The position numbers were made by a program, and so were the translations under genes. Shown here piece by piece: positions 36,697 through 45,612 of a stretch of DNA of 64,000 nt. The notes under the pieces are model-generated. The model was not told the origin of the DNA. It searched no databases and saw only the letters and a program-made list of their open reading frames with translations. How positions within the stretch are numbered: the first letter of the stretch is position 1; every line of letters starts with the position of its first letter. Source of the DNA: Alphaproteobacteria bacterium. Its GTDB lineage: Bacteria > Pseudomonadota > Alphaproteobacteria > ATCC43930 > CGMCC-115725. The stretch spans positions 124,001 through 188,000 of the forward strand of contig JAGWNF010000003.1 of NCBI GenBank assembly GCA_028871455.1. Direction: 5' to 3'.

Positions 36697-37167
36697 TTAC
36701 CTCTTCACGTTCTTCCGGTTCATCGCCGCGATGTCGAGCTTCGCCGGTTGCTGCGCCTCGTGTGGATGGCTGCCGCCCTTATAGGCGAACAGGTGGCCCA
36801 TCATCTTTCGGCCGAGCGGTCCGCGCGGCATCATCCGCTCCACCGCCTTGACGATGACGCGCTCGGGATGCGCGCCGGCGAGGATCGAGCCCTTGCTCCG
36901 TTCCTTCAGGCCGCCGGGGTAGCCGGTATAGTGGCGGTTCAGGCTCTGGCTCGCCTTGCCGCCCGTGAGCGCCACCTTCTCGGCGTTGATGACGATGACG
37001 TTGTCGCCGCAATCCATGTGCGGCGTATAGCTCGTCTTGTGCTTGCCCTTGAGCCGCAGGGCGATGAGCGCCGCCAAACGGCCGAGCACCAGCCCATCGG
37101 CGTCGATGAGCAGCCAATTCTTCTTCAGGTCCTTGGGCTTGAGCGAAACGGTCTGGCCGGCTTGCAT
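36697..37167 (-). CDS. rplM: 50S ribosomal protein L13
   Basis: 156 residues with L13 motifs [40 protein letters not shown]-type [10 protein letters not shown] and [12 protein letters not shown]. It is the first gene of the L13-S9 operon, preceded by a plausible promoter. Confidence 0.98.
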   Translation of the reverse strand: MQAGQTVSLKPKDLKKNWLLIDADGLVLGRLAALIALRLKGKHKTSYTPHMDCGDNVIVINAEKVALTGGKASQSLNRHYTGYPGGLKERSKGSILAGAHPERVIVKAVERMMPRGPLGRKMMGHLFAYKGGSHPHEAQQPAKLDIAAMNRKNVKR

Positions 37168-37194
37168 GATCGGTTTGTCCTCGCGAAGTGGCGC

Positions 37195-37223
37195 AACCTA
37201 GGGAAATCGCCCAGTCGGGTCAA
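37195..37223 (-). promoter_or_regulatory. Predicted sigma-70 promoter of rplM-rpsI
   Basis: On the minus strand TTGACC (37218-37223), a 17-base spacer and TAGGTT (37195-37200) lie about 28 bases upstream of the rplM start, giving a short leader with GAGG as ribosome site. Confidence 0.5.
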
Positions 37224-37235
37224 GCTTTAAACGCA

Positions 37236-37249
37236 GGTATTATAATACC
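37236..37249. promoter_or_regulatory. 14-base perfect palindrome upstream of the rplM promoter
   Basis: GGTATTATAATACC lies 12 bases upstream of the rplM -35 element and contains TATAAT on both strands. It could be an operator, an UP-like element or a second -10; no regulator is assigned. Confidence 0.4.
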
Positions 37250-37270
37250 GTGAGCAGTCGAACGGGCACC

Positions 37271-37708
37271 TTACCGCTCGACGGGTTCATCCTTGTCCGG
37301 CGGCAGCGAGTAGGTCGCGGTGACATGCGCGACCATCGTCGGATCGCCCTCGGAAAAGAGCTCGGCCTCGCCTACCGCCAGCCGCTTGCCGAGCTTCAAC
37401 AGCCGCGCCTCGGCGATCAGCGCCGTCGGCGGCGGCTTACGCAGGAAATTGATCGTCAGGCTGGTGGTGACCGCCAATTCCTTCTTGCCGACCGCGGCAA
37501 GCACGACGCCGTAAATCGCCAAGTCGGCAAGGCCCATCATCATCGGACCGCTGATTGTGCCGCCCGGCCGCAGGAAGTCGGCGCGGTATGGCAGGCGGAA
37601 TACCGCCCGCTTGGCGGTCAACTCGACGGTCTCGACGCCGAGCGTCGCGGCGAAGGGCGCACCTTCGCGCAGCAAGGCCTCGAACTCGGCCACGGTGATG
37701 CCGGACAT
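37271..37708 (-). CDS. PaaI-type thioesterase, hotdog fold
   Basis: 145 residues. Single hotdog domain with the helix GGTISGPMMMGLADLAIYGVV and LTINFLRKPP strand, as in the PaaI/YdiI group that hydrolyses acyl-CoA. The substrate is unknown. It follows the HpnL-like gene by 4 bases on the same strand. Confidence 0.85.
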   Translation of the reverse strand: MSGITVAEFEALLREGAPFAATLGVETVELTAKRAVFRLPYRADFLRPGGTISGPMMMGLADLAIYGVVLAAVGKKELAVTTSLTINFLRKPPPTALIAEARLLKLGKRLAVGEAELFSEGDPTMVAHVTATYSLPPDKDEPVER

Positions 37709-37712
37709 CGGC

Positions 37713-38711
37713 TCAGCGCGCTTCCTTGCCGGCGCGCAAGCGACGGTCGGCGCGCAGCGCGCGGCGCCCTTCGGTACCCTGCCAGATGAGCAGCGCGGGC
37801 ACGCCGATCGTCAAGTCGCGGCCGCGCTTCAGCAGCGACAGCGCCAGCGCGACTTCGGGCGGCAGCCCGAACAAACCGCCGAGGACGACATAGGCGCCTT
37901 CCTGAATACCGACCGCGTTGGGCACGAAGAACGCGAAGCTGCGCAGCGCATAGAGCAGACTTTCGATGGTCAGCACCGGCGCGATGCCGAGCGACACACC
38001 CATCAGATGGAGCGCGATCCAGGCTTCGACGCCGTTGGCGAACCAGGCGGTGAGATGCAGGACGAAGCCGAGCTGCGGCCCGGCCATGCGCGTGTACATC
38101 GCGTGGATGTGGCCGTGCAGCGCGCGGGTGTGCCCCGCCGCGTCGGGTATCCAGCGCGGCGCCAGGCGTTCCGCCAATCGCTCGATCGCGCCCATGCCGC
38201 GCCGTTGCACGAAAATGAAGGCGAAGATCGCGAACACGCCGACGATGAGCCCAATGCCGAGCGGCTTGGCGATCGCCGTTCCGGGACGCAGCCACACCAA
38301 CAGCCCCAGACCGACCGCGGCGTAGACCAGCTGCGCTATGGTCTCGAGCGTGATGTCGACGACCGTCGAGGCGAACGACAACCCGCCGGGCAGGCCCGCC
38401 ACGGTCGCGGCGCGCGCGCCCATGGCGAAGCCGCCGAGCTGCGACAGCGGCAGCACCTCCGATCCGGAATCGCGCACGATGCGGCCCCAGATCATGGCAT
38501 GGGCGCCCGCCGCGCGCGGCGGCGGCAGCACGGCGTACCAGGCGGTGCCGAGCAGCGCGAACAGCGCTAGATGATAGGCGCAGACGATGGCGAAACCGCT
38601 CCAGTGAATCGCACGCAAGGCGTTCCACACATCGCCGAAGCCGTAATAGCCGACGATGAACGTGCCCAGCAGCAATCCGACGATTGCCGCGACGACGCTG
38701 ACGATCCGCAT
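37713..38711 (-). CDS. HpnL-like membrane protein (lysylphosphatidylglycerol synthase TM / flippase-like family)
   Basis: 332 residues from ATG 38711, which shares one base with the upstream stop (TGATG). About 7-8 membrane helices with the family segments HLALFALLGTAWY, RDSGSEVLPLSQLGGF and SFAFFVPNAVGIQEGAYVVL. This matches the HpnL group associated with hopanoid biosynthesis, thought to handle hopanoid or lipid transfer in the envelope. No other hpn gene is in the window. Confidence 0.78.
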   Translation of the reverse strand: MRIVSVVAAIVGLLLGTFIVGYYGFGDVWNALRAIHWSGFAIVCAYHLALFALLGTAWYAVLPPPRAAGAHAMIWGRIVRDSGSEVLPLSQLGGFAMGARAATVAGLPGGLSFASTVVDITLETIAQLVYAAVGLGLLVWLRPGTAIAKPLGIGLIVGVFAIFAFIFVQRRGMGAIERLAERLAPRWIPDAAGHTRALHGHIHAMYTRMAGPQLGFVLHLTAWFANGVEAWIALHLMGVSLGIAPVLTIESLLYALRSFAFFVPNAVGIQEGAYVVLGGLFGLPPEVALALSLLKRGRDLTIGVPALLIWQGTEGRRALRADRRLRAGKEAR

Positions 38712-40453
38712 CAAGTGGGATTGCGGCGGAAGCTCCACAGCCGCAGGCTGGAGAGCGCCACGTCGGCGAGCTTGGGCAGGAAGCTGGGCCGCAGCAGGCC
38801 CGGATCGAATTCCTGCATGCGGCGCACGTTCTCGGCGTAGCAGTCCTCGACGAAGCGCCGGAAGGTGAAGCCGTCGAGGAAGACGCTGGCCTGCGTCGCC
38901 GAGAAGTTCTTGCCGTCGTTCTGCTGCGCGCCGCGCCGCGCGGTGCCGACAAGACGCTTCAGCGCGCGGATGTAGAAGCGCAGGCTGGTCAGGCCGCGGC
39001 GCCACGCGGCGGCACGGCCGCGGCGCGCCTCGTTATAGGCCATCCAGTTGACGAAGAAGACGATGTGGCGCGTCTCCTCGTACATCAGCGTGTCGAAGAT
39101 GGCGAACATCGATTCCGGCAGGAAGCCCGCTTGGCGCGCGATCTTGAACACGCCGAAGCCGAGGAATGAATCGACGCACTCGCCGAAGCCGAAATCCTTG
39201 AACGCGGTCGTGATGTCCGCCGGCAGAGGATCGAGCGCGTGTTCCTGCACGTCGATGCCGTAGCGCCTGATCATCACCCGGATCAGTTCGGCGTGGCGCG
39301 CCTCTTCGAAGCCCTGTAGCGCGATCGCTTCCTTGAGCACCGGATCGTCGACGGTCTCGGTGAACTGCTTCACGATCACACCGGCGCGCAATTCGGTATG
39401 CAGCACCTCTTGCCAGAACGGCACTGCGCGAAGGCGCGCGAGCGCCGCCTCGTCGAGGTCGGGCCACGGCAGCTTCTCGGGCTCGTAATCCTGGTATGTC
39501 GCCTTGAAATGCTCGCAGAAGAGATCGCGATGCGCCGTGCTGCCGAGTTCCACCGTCTTGGGCTTGGCCATGAAGCGGCGCGCGAAGCGCACGAGCTTCG
39601 GCACGGTGGTCGGACGCTTCAGTCGTGGATCGTAGCCGCTGAGCCGCCGGTCGTTCTCGGCGAGGCAGATGTCCATCATCTCGCCGGCCGAGATGTCGAC
39701 GCCGACCGACTTGCTGCCGGTGACGGTGAAATTATTGTCGGCATCCGGCGCACCGCCGATACCGCGCGCGATGCCGATGCGCTCCCAGATTAGGAACGCC
39801 CAGACGCCGAGCACCTTGAGCGCGAACCACGGCCGGCGCCACCACTTCATGTTGCGTTTGTGCCAGGCGACCCAGTTCATGAAGAACAGGATGTGTCGCC
39901 CCTCTTCCTGCATCACCGGCTCGAAAGTGTCGACCAGCTCGGGCGGGAAATAGCCCGAGCGCTTGGCCACCTCGAACAGGCCGAAGGCGAAGAAGCTGTC
40001 GATGCACTCGCTGTAGCCGGTGACCATGAAGGCCCATTCCGGATCGCGCGGCGTGATATAGGGCGGCTCCTCGGCGAGCGTGATGCCGTAGGCCTGCACC
40101 ATGTTGGCCAGCACCTGCTTGTGCCGGCCCTCCTCGAAGCCGTTGAGCGCGATCGCCTCGCGCAACAGCTTGTCCGTGACCGTCTCGCCGTAGGTGACGA
40201 CGCGCAGCCGCGCCTTGCCTTCGGTCTGCACGGCAATGTCCCAGATCGGCAGCGACACCAGGCGGTTGCGCGCGTCGTCGTCGAGCTTCGGCCAGTCGAT
40301 GACCGCCGGCTTGTAGGGATTGAAGGTGTCGAGCAGCATCCGGCAGAACAGCGTCTTGTGCTGCTCGCTGCCGAGCCGGAAGCGACCGGGTCCGCCCGCT
40401 TCGCCGTGCCAAATCCGTGCCGTGCGGTCGGCGTCAGCGACCGACGAATCCAT
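38711..40453 (-). CDS. Tandem-duplicated ferritin-like di-iron protein
   Basis: 580 residues made of two homologous halves offset by about 276 residues. Matching segments are EAIALNGFEEGRH (about 99-111) and EAIALQGFEEARH (375-387), and QEEGRHILFF (182-191) and YEETRHIVFF (458-467). Each half thus has two E-E-x-R-H motifs, the four-helix di-iron ligand pattern, plus a conserved C-[IV]-D-S-F turn. An iron-dependent oxidase or oxygenase of a lipid is a guess, encouraged by coupling to the HpnL-like gene. No membrane helix is certain, although LKVLGVWAFLIW near 212-223 is hydrophobic. Confidence 0.72.
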   Translation of the reverse strand: MDSSVADADRTARIWHGEAGGPGRFRLGSEQHKTLFCRMLLDTFNPYKPAVIDWPKLDDDARNRLVSLPIWDIAVQTEGKARLRVVTYGETVTDKLLREAIALNGFEEGRHKQVLANMVQAYGITLAEEPPYITPRDPEWAFMVTGYSECIDSFFAFGLFEVAKRSGYFPPELVDTFEPVMQEEGRHILFFMNWVAWHKRNMKWWRRPWFALKVLGVWAFLIWERIGIARGIGGAPDADNNFTVTGSKSVGVDISAGEMMDICLAENDRRLSGYDPRLKRPTTVPKLVRFARRFMAKPKTVELGSTAHRDLFCEHFKATYQDYEPEKLPWPDLDEAALARLRAVPFWQEVLHTELRAGVIVKQFTETVDDPVLKEAIALQGFEEARHAELIRVMIRRYGIDVQEHALDPLPADITTAFKDFGFGECVDSFLGFGVFKIARQAGFLPESMFAIFDTLMYEETRHIVFFVNWMAYNEARRGRAAAWRRGLTSLRFYIRALKRLVGTARRGAQQNDGKNFSATQASVFLDGFTFRRFVEDCYAENVRRMQEFDPGLLRPSFLPKLADVALSSLRLWSFRRNPT

Positions 40454-40622
40454 AACCGCCCCTTTCCTCGAGCCGTGGCGTCATATTACCCAAACCGCCG
40501 GCCGGACATGAGCCAAATCGCCGCGCCCCGGCGGCGCGGAAACCCTTGTGCGGCCGGCACGTGGACAAAACCACGCGTGCGCGCCTAGAATAAGCGCAGA
40601 ACTTGGATTTGGCGGGGTTCCC

Positions 40623-40946
40623 ATGCGTTACAGCTTTCTCACTTCCGTGGCGTTCGCGGCACTGATTGCGGCGGCGCCGGCATCCTTCGCGTTCGAGATC
40701 CAGCACACCACGAACACCGGTGGCGTCGGCGCGAATTTCGCCAACAATCCGGACAGCCAGGGCGACAGCATGTCCGCCAATCTCGCCGGCAATGGCAACA
40801 GCAGCCCGGTCATGCATTTCGGCAGCACCTCGCTGAGCATCAACGGCGGCAATTACGGCACGAATTCCTGGACCAATTCGCCTGCCTATCGCGAAGAGTT
40901 CATGGGCGGTCCCGGCCAGATCGGCAACGCGATCTCGCCGCGATAG
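40623..40946 (+). CDS. Small secreted Asn/Gly/Ser-rich protein
   Basis: 107 residues from ATG 40623. The signal peptide (about 1-22) ends APASFA. The mature chain is rich in N, G, S and T with little charge (TNTGGVGANFANNPDSQGD, LSINGGNYGTNSWTN), a low-complexity pattern seen in exported surface or fibre-associated proteins. Family not recognised. Confidence 0.62.
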   Translation: MRYSFLTSVAFAALIAAAPASFAFEIQHTTNTGGVGANFANNPDSQGDSMSANLAGNGNSSPVMHFGSTSLSINGGNYGTNSWTNSPAYREEFMGGPGQIGNAISPR

Positions 40947-41068
40947 CACGTTGAACCGCGGGCGGTTTCTCGGAAGCACGCGGCGCGGATAGGAATCTAG
41001 TCCGTTGAATTCGACCAGCGGTCGCGGCGCACCGCCGACGATGGCCGCGCCCCTCCGTCCATTTCGAC

Positions 41069-41440
41069 ATGCTTGACCTCGCCTTCGCCTTATTGAGCGC
41101 CGCGGCCTTGATCGGCGCGGGCCTCGCCGTGAATTTCGCCCGCGGACCGACGGTCAAGCGTTCGCCAGCAGCGATCGCTCTCACCCATGCCGGCGTAGGC
41201 GTGACCGGTCTCATCCTGCTGTTTGTCGTCGTGCGTCACGGTCTGCCGTCGATCGGTAACGGCACCGCGGACTTCGCCGCGATCGCCACCGGCTTTTTCG
41301 GCGTCGCGCTACTCTTCGGCCTGTTAATCCTGCTTGCCGCGTGGCGTCGTCGTCGGCCGAGCGGCTTGCTGGTCGCCACCCATGCCAGCTTGGCGGTCGC
41401 CGGAATCGTCATGCTGCTAACGCGGGTGACGCTGGGCTAG
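41069..41440 (+). CDS. Small integral membrane protein, function unknown
   Basis: 123 residues with about four membrane helices (near 2-22, 40-58, 70-92, 101-117) and little soluble sequence. The RRRRPSG loop before the last helix suggests a cytoplasmic side. No recognisable domain. An isolated gene between two divergent regions. Confidence 0.65.
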   Translation: MLDLAFALLSAAALIGAGLAVNFARGPTVKRSPAAIALTHAGVGVTGLILLFVVVRHGLPSIGNGTADFAAIATGFFGVALLFGLLILLAAWRRRRPSGLLVATHASLAVAGIVMLLTRVTLG

Positions 41441-41528
41441 ACGGCGCCGGACCGGCTGCCCAACAACCGCCTTTCCGCCGGACGCCGACGCGCTTACGGT
41501 TGGACGGACATGACCGCGAGCCGCCCTC

Positions 41529-42332
41529 ATGGATGCGCGCGATAATCCGCCAGCGGGCGATGTCGTTCTGCTGCGGCGCGACGTCGATGGCGTCGCCTGG
41601 CTGACGCTTAACCGGCCGGCGACGCGCAACGCATTGTCGATCGCGCTGATGGCCGCGCTGCAGGACGCGCTCGACGCCGTCGCGCGCGACGACGCGATCA
41701 AGATCGTCGTCATCGCCGCCAGCGGGCCGGGCTTCTGCGCCGGCCACGATTTGCGCGAGATGCGCGCCAATCCCGGCCGTCAGCATTACGAGGCGGTCTT
41801 CCGCCAATGCGCGCGGCTGATGACGGCGATCGTCCGGCTGCCGAAGCCGGTGATCGCGCGCGTCCACGGCATCGCCACTGCCGCTGGTTGTCAGCTGGTA
41901 GCGAGCTGCGATCTGGTAGTCGCGGCGAGCGATGCCCGCTTCGCGACGCCGGGCGTCAATATCAGCTTGTTCTGCTCGACGCCGATGGTGGCGCTGTCAC
42001 GCGCGGTGCCGCGCAAGGCGGCGATGGAGATGCTGCTCACCGGCGAGATGATCGGCGCCGACGAGGCAAAGCGCCTCGGCCTGGTCAATCGCGTGGTTCC
42101 TGCCGACCAGTTGGATGAGACGGTGAACGAGCTGGCGCGCACCATCGCCGGCAAGTCGCCGCTCGTGCTCAAGATCGGCAAGGAAGCGTTCTATCGCCAA
42201 GCCGAGCTCGGCCTCGACGCGGCCTATACCTATACGAGCGAAGTCATGGTTGCCAACATGATGGCGCGCGATGCCGAAGAAGGCATCGACGCGTTCCTGC
42301 AGAAGCGCGCTCCCAAATGGGAGAACCGGTGA
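41529..42332 (+). CDS. Enoyl-CoA hydratase/isomerase family protein
   Basis: 267 residues of crotonase fold. Oxyanion-hole segments ASGPGFCAGHDLREM and GIATAAGCQLVASCDLVVA are present. The second segment lacks the Glu that acts as catalytic base in classical hydratases (GxGxELA), so it may be an isomerase, a related hydrolase or a divergent hydratase (ECHDC3-like). Coupled by overlap to the CoA-binding protein. Confidence 0.82.
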   Translation: MDARDNPPAGDVVLLRRDVDGVAWLTLNRPATRNALSIALMAALQDALDAVARDDAIKIVVIAASGPGFCAGHDLREMRANPGRQHYEAVFRQCARLMTAIVRLPKPVIARVHGIATAAGCQLVASCDLVVAASDARFATPGVNISLFCSTPMVALSRAVPRKAAMEMLLTGEMIGADEAKRLGLVNRVVPADQLDETVNELARTIAGKSPLVLKIGKEAFYRQAELGLDAAYTYTSEVMVANMMARDAEEGIDAFLQKRAPKWENR

Positions 42333-42760
42333 ATCACGACAGCTACACCGACGACTACCTGCGCGGCATCCTGCGTAGCGTCCATACCATCGCGATGGTC
42401 GGTGCCAGCGAGCACTGGAACCGCCCCTCCTACGTCGTGATGAAATACCTCCAATCGAAAGGCTTTCGCATCATTCCGGTCAATCCGCGCGCCGGCACAA
42501 TCGAGATCCTCGGCGAAAAAGTCTATCCCTCTCTGGCAGAGATTCCCGATCCGATCGACATGGTCGACATCTTCCGCCGCAGCGCCGAAGCGCCGGCGAT
42601 CGTCGACGCCGCGATCGCCAAGGGCGCGAAGGTGGTGTGGATGCAGCTCGGCGTCCGCAACGACGAAGCGGCGCGCAAAGCGGAACAGGCCGGGCTCAAG
42701 GTGGTGATGAACCGCTGTCCCAAGATCGAGCATTCGCGGCTCTACGGCGAGCTCGGCTAG
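42329..42760 (+). CDS. CoA-binding domain protein (YccU-like)
   Basis: 143 residues from GTG 42329, which overlaps the upstream stop (GTGA) and has GGGAGA in place; an in-frame ATG 12 bases earlier is possible. A Rossmann CoA-binding fold: MVGASEHWNRPSYVVMKYL, GFRIIPVNPRAG, DMVDIFRR and VVWMQLGVRNDEAA. Small stand-alone members like this are of unknown role. Coupling to a crotonase suggests acyl-CoA metabolism. Confidence 0.85.
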   Translation: MNHDSYTDDYLRGILRSVHTIAMVGASEHWNRPSYVVMKYLQSKGFRIIPVNPRAGTIEILGEKVYPSLAEIPDPIDMVDIFRRSAEAPAIVDAAIAKGAKVVWMQLGVRNDEAARKAEQAGLKVVMNRCPKIEHSRLYGELG

Positions 42761-42805
42761 AGCAGCGTCAACACCGGCATCATCTCGGCGGCGCGCTGAC
42801 GGTGC

Positions 42806-43141
42806 TCAGGCGTGCGCCGCTGCCACTTCGGCGCGCACCCAGTCGAGATACGGCGCGTAGCCCGCGGCAACTGGCACGGCTTCGATCGACGGGCAATCGT
42901 AGGAATGCAGCGCCTTGAGCCGCGCGATCAGCGGCTCGACCCGCGATGCGGTCGTTTTCAAGATCAATAGCGCCTCGGTGTCCTGCTGCATCTCACCCTG
43001 CCACCAGTAGAACGAGCGCACATGGTCGAGCACGTTAGCGCAGGCGGCGAGCCGCGCCTTGACGAGAGCCATGCCAATCTCCTCCGCCTGCACGCGCTCG
43101 CGCGTGGTCGCATACACCATCATCACGGTTTCTGCCGGCAT
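42806..43141 (-). CDS. cutA: Divalent-cation tolerance protein CutA
   Basis: 111 residues from ATG 43141; the frame is open upstream but with no conservation. CutA trimer motifs: MVYATTRERVQAEEIGMALV, LAACANVL, SFYWWQGEMQQDTEALLILKT and SYDCPSIEAVPV. Implicated in copper tolerance in E. coli, though its general role is a PII-like signalling trimer. Confidence 0.93.
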   Translation of the reverse strand: MPAETVMMVYATTRERVQAEEIGMALVKARLAACANVLDHVRSFYWWQGEMQQDTEALLILKTTASRVEPLIARLKALHSYDCPSIEAVPVAAGYAPYLDWVRAEVAAAHA

Positions 43142-43249
43142 GTTCCGCCTCCCCCCCCTCCCGCGCCGCGCCCGAGTCGGCTGGCTTGGCGCTTTGCACC
43201 GCGTGCCGCTACCATGGCGCGTCCGCACCGCGACATCCAGGGGGTGGGC

Positions 43250-43546
43250 ATGTCCGATAACGCCAAGCCGCCGGCCACCGAGAAGCCGTTGCGGCCGCCG
43301 AGCCCGACGGCGAACCAACGGGCTTGGCTACAACGCGGCCTGACCGAGCCCGGCGGCAAGCTGCCGCTGTTCGATGCCAGCGGCCGGGAAATCGACCACC
43401 GCACCATCCAGGCCTGTCTCGATGCCGGCTGGGCCGAGCCGTGGTTCGCCAACCCGCTCAATCCGTCGATGCAAATCTGTCGGCTGACCGAGAAAGGCCG
43501 CACCGCGGCCGAGGGACGACGCCGTAAATCGTTGCCTGATAAATGA
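43250..43546 (+). CDS. Small hypothetical protein
   Basis: 98 residues if begun at ATG 43250 (a further ATG 36 bases upstream is possible). Sequence is hydrophilic: TANQRAWLQRGLTEPGGKLPLFDASGREI, then QACLDAGWAEPWFANPLNP and CRLTEKGRTAAEG. The ICRLTEKGRTA end resembles a winged-helix or small DNA-interacting domain seen in alphaproteobacterial hypotheticals. No signal peptide; function unknown. Confidence 0.65.
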   Translation: MSDNAKPPATEKPLRPPSPTANQRAWLQRGLTEPGGKLPLFDASGREIDHRTIQACLDAGWAEPWFANPLNPSMQICRLTEKGRTAAEGRRRKSLPDK

Positions 43547-43606
43547 AAAACGGCACATAGATTATTGGAAATACGCGATTTGCTGTCTTGCAGCGAATCG
43601 GGGGAA

Positions 43607-43683
43607 TGGTCGGAGCGGTGAGATTTGAACTCACGACCCTCAGCACCCCATGCTGATGCGCTACCAGGCTGCGCTACGCTCCG
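43607..43683 (-). tRNA. tRNA-Pro (anticodon GGG)
   Basis: 77-base cloverleaf with encoded CCA. Acceptor CGGAGCG pairs with CGCTCCG; D arm GCGCAGCCTGGTAGCGC; the anticodon stem TCAGC/GCTGA frames the loop ATGGGGT, reading GGG; T arm GAGTTCAAATCTC. Confidence 0.96.
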
Positions 43684-43713
43684 GCCGGCTCTCGAGAGAT
43701 CGAAATACTAGCC

Positions 43714-44154
43714 TCAGCCCCTAAGTTTCTTCAATTCCTCGCGCAGAGCGATGAGCTCGCGGCGCAGGTCGAACAACTCGCGCCGCATGTCGTCAACCTT
43801 GTCGCCCTCGCGGGCTGCGACCGTCGTCGGCAGGACAAGGCGCGGAATCTCGTCGGTCTTGAGCGCACCTTCGCGCAGCAGCTTCTGCACGCCTTTGATG
43901 GTGTAGCCCTGCTCGTAGAGGCATTGCCGGATGCGCCGCAGCAGCGCGACGTCGTCCGGCCGGTAATAACGTCGCCCGCCGGCCCGCTTCAATGGCCGTA
44001 CCTGGGGGAATTTCGACTCCCAGAACCGCAAGACGTGCTGCGGCACCTCGAGCTCGGTGGCGACTTCGCTGATAGTGCGGAAGGCGTCGGCAGACTTACC
44101 GCGACCGGCGGCCGGTGCTGGCGGCGGCATCATCTCGGGCAGCCGCATGTTCAT
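43714..44154 (-). CDS. MerR-family transcriptional regulator
   Basis: 146 residues. A winged-helix MerR domain (about 25-95: [40 protein letters not shown]) is followed by a coiled coil ([22 protein letters not shown]). It lacks a clear effector domain. Coupled to ihfA by an ATGA overlap; the ihfA-MerR pair is a recurring arrangement in alphaproteobacteria, suggesting a nucleoid or stress link. Confidence 0.92.
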   Translation of the reverse strand: MNMRLPEMMPPPAPAAGRGKSADAFRTISEVATELEVPQHVLRFWESKFPQVRPLKRAGGRRYYRPDDVALLRRIRQCLYEQGYTIKGVQKLLREGALKTDEIPRLVLPTTVAAREGDKVDDMRRELFDLRRELIALREELKKLRG

Positions 44155-44477
44155 GCGATGGAGGTCCCGCTATCCGCTTTCGACAGCGTGCCGTTGATCT
44201 GATCCTTGAGGACGTGCGAGGCCCGGAACACCAACACTCGCCGCGGATTGATCGGCACTTCCTTGCCGGTTTTGGGATTGCGGCCGATTCGGCGGCCCTT
44301 TTTCCGGACTGCGAAGCTACCGAAACTCGACACTTTCACCATTTCGCCGCGCGCCAAGGCTTCGGCGATCTCGTTCAATACCGTCTCGACCAGTTGCGCC
44401 GACTCGTTACGCGAAAGTCCGACCTCCTGGTAGACGGCCTCGCTCAACTGCGCGCGCGTGACTGTTTGCCCCGCCAT
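44151..44477 (-). CDS. ihfA: Integration host factor alpha subunit
   Basis: 108 residues of DNABII fold: [37 protein letters not shown] and [21 protein letters not shown], the last containing the DNA-intercalating Pro loop. Partner IhfB is not in the window. Strong GGGAGG ribosome site. Confidence 0.97.
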   Translation of the reverse strand: MAGQTVTRAQLSEAVYQEVGLSRNESAQLVETVLNEIAEALARGEMVKVSSFGSFAVRKKGRRIGRNPKTGKEVPINPRRVLVFRASHVLKDQINGTLSKADSGTSIA

Positions 44478-44513
44478 GCAGGCCTCCCTGGATCGTGGCC
44501 CTGATTTTGGAAA

Positions 44514-44542
44514 AGCCTACCGCCAGGGCGGAAGATTTGCAA
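44514..44542 (-). promoter_or_regulatory. Predicted sigma-70 promoter of ihfA
   Basis: On the minus strand TTGCAA (44537-44542), 17-base spacer, TAGGCT (44514-44519), about 37 bases upstream of the ihfA start. Its -10 resembles the predicted rplM -10 (TAGGTT). Confidence 0.4.
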
Positions 44543-44616
44543 TTCCAGCGATTTGGATGCTGATCTTGAAACCTGGGGATAACGTCGCGGGCGATGGCGG
44601 ATGCCCGCGGTGGCGC

Positions 44617-45612
44617 CTACCAGCGGACCAGGCCCGCGCCCCAGGTTAGGCCGCCGCCCATGGCCTCCATCAACACCAAGTGGCCGGGTTTGATGCGGCC
44701 GTCGGCGGTCGCCTCGGCCAGCGCCAGCGGCACCGAGGCCGCCGAGGTGTTGGCATGGCGGTCGATGGTGACGACTACTTTCGCCGCGGGCAGCCCCAGC
44801 CGACGGCCCATGGCGTCGATAATGCGCTTGTTCGCCTGATGCGGCACCAGCCAGTCGATATCAGTGCCATTGAGACCGTTCGCCGCCAGCGCCTCGTCGA
44901 CCACCGCCGCCAGCCGCTCGACCGCCAGACGGAAGATCTCCTTGCCTTCCATCCGCAAGTGGCCGGCGCGGCCGTTAAGCGAGGGGCCGCCATCGACATA
45001 GAGGAGCCCGTAATTACTGCCGTCCGAATGCAAGTGGGTCGACAACACGCCCCGCTCCATGTTGGGGCGCGCGCTGTTGCCGGCGTGGCCGTTGGTCGGA
45101 CGGGCTTCCAGCACGAGGGCGCCGGCGCCATCGCCGAAGAGCACGCAGGTTCCGCGATCGGACCAGTCGAGGATGCGGGAAAACGTCTCAGCGCCGATGA
45201 CCAGCGCACGCTTCGCCTGGCCGGTGCGAAGAAAGCTATCGGCGACGGCGAGCGCGTAGATGAACCCGCTGCACACCGCCTGCAGGTCGAAGGCGGCGCC
45301 ACCGGTCATGCCGATGCGAGCCTGAACCTTGGTGGCGGTCGCTGGAAAGGTATTGTCAGGCGTCGCGGTCGCCAGCACGAGGAGATCGATGTCCCAGCCG
45401 TTGAGACCGGCCGCGGCCAGGGCGCGCTCCGCTGCCCGCACCGCGAGATCGGAGGTCAGTTCGCCGTCGGCGGCGACGTGGCGCTGGCGGATACCGGTGC
45501 GCTGGCGGATCCAAGCGTCGGTCGTGTCGAGCGTCTTCGCCAGCTCGTCGTTGGTGACGATGCGCTCCGGCAAGTAGCCGCCGCAACCGAGAACATGGGA
45601 ACGGAAATTCAT
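44617..45612 (-). CDS. fabH: Beta-ketoacyl-ACP synthase III
   Basis: 331 residues from ATG 45612, which shares a base with the plsX stop (TGATG). Triad: Cys in [11 protein letters not shown], His in VPHQANKRI, Asn in HANTSAAS. It condenses acetyl-CoA with malonyl-ACP to start fatty acid synthesis. The plsX-fabH-ihfA-merR order is standard for alphaproteobacteria. Confidence 0.97.
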   Translation of the reverse strand: MNFRSHVLGCGGYLPERIVTNDELAKTLDTTDAWIRQRTGIRQRHVAADGELTSDLAVRAAERALAAAGLNGWDIDLLVLATATPDNTFPATATKVQARIGMTGGAAFDLQAVCSGFIYALAVADSFLRTGQAKRALVIGAETFSRILDWSDRGTCVLFGDGAGALVLEARPTNGHAGNSARPNMERGVLSTHLHSDGSNYGLLYVDGGPSLNGRAGHLRMEGKEIFRLAVERLAAVVDEALAANGLNGTDIDWLVPHQANKRIIDAMGRRLGLPAAKVVVTIDRHANTSAASVPLALAEATADGRIKPGHLVLMEAMGGGLTWGAGLVRW

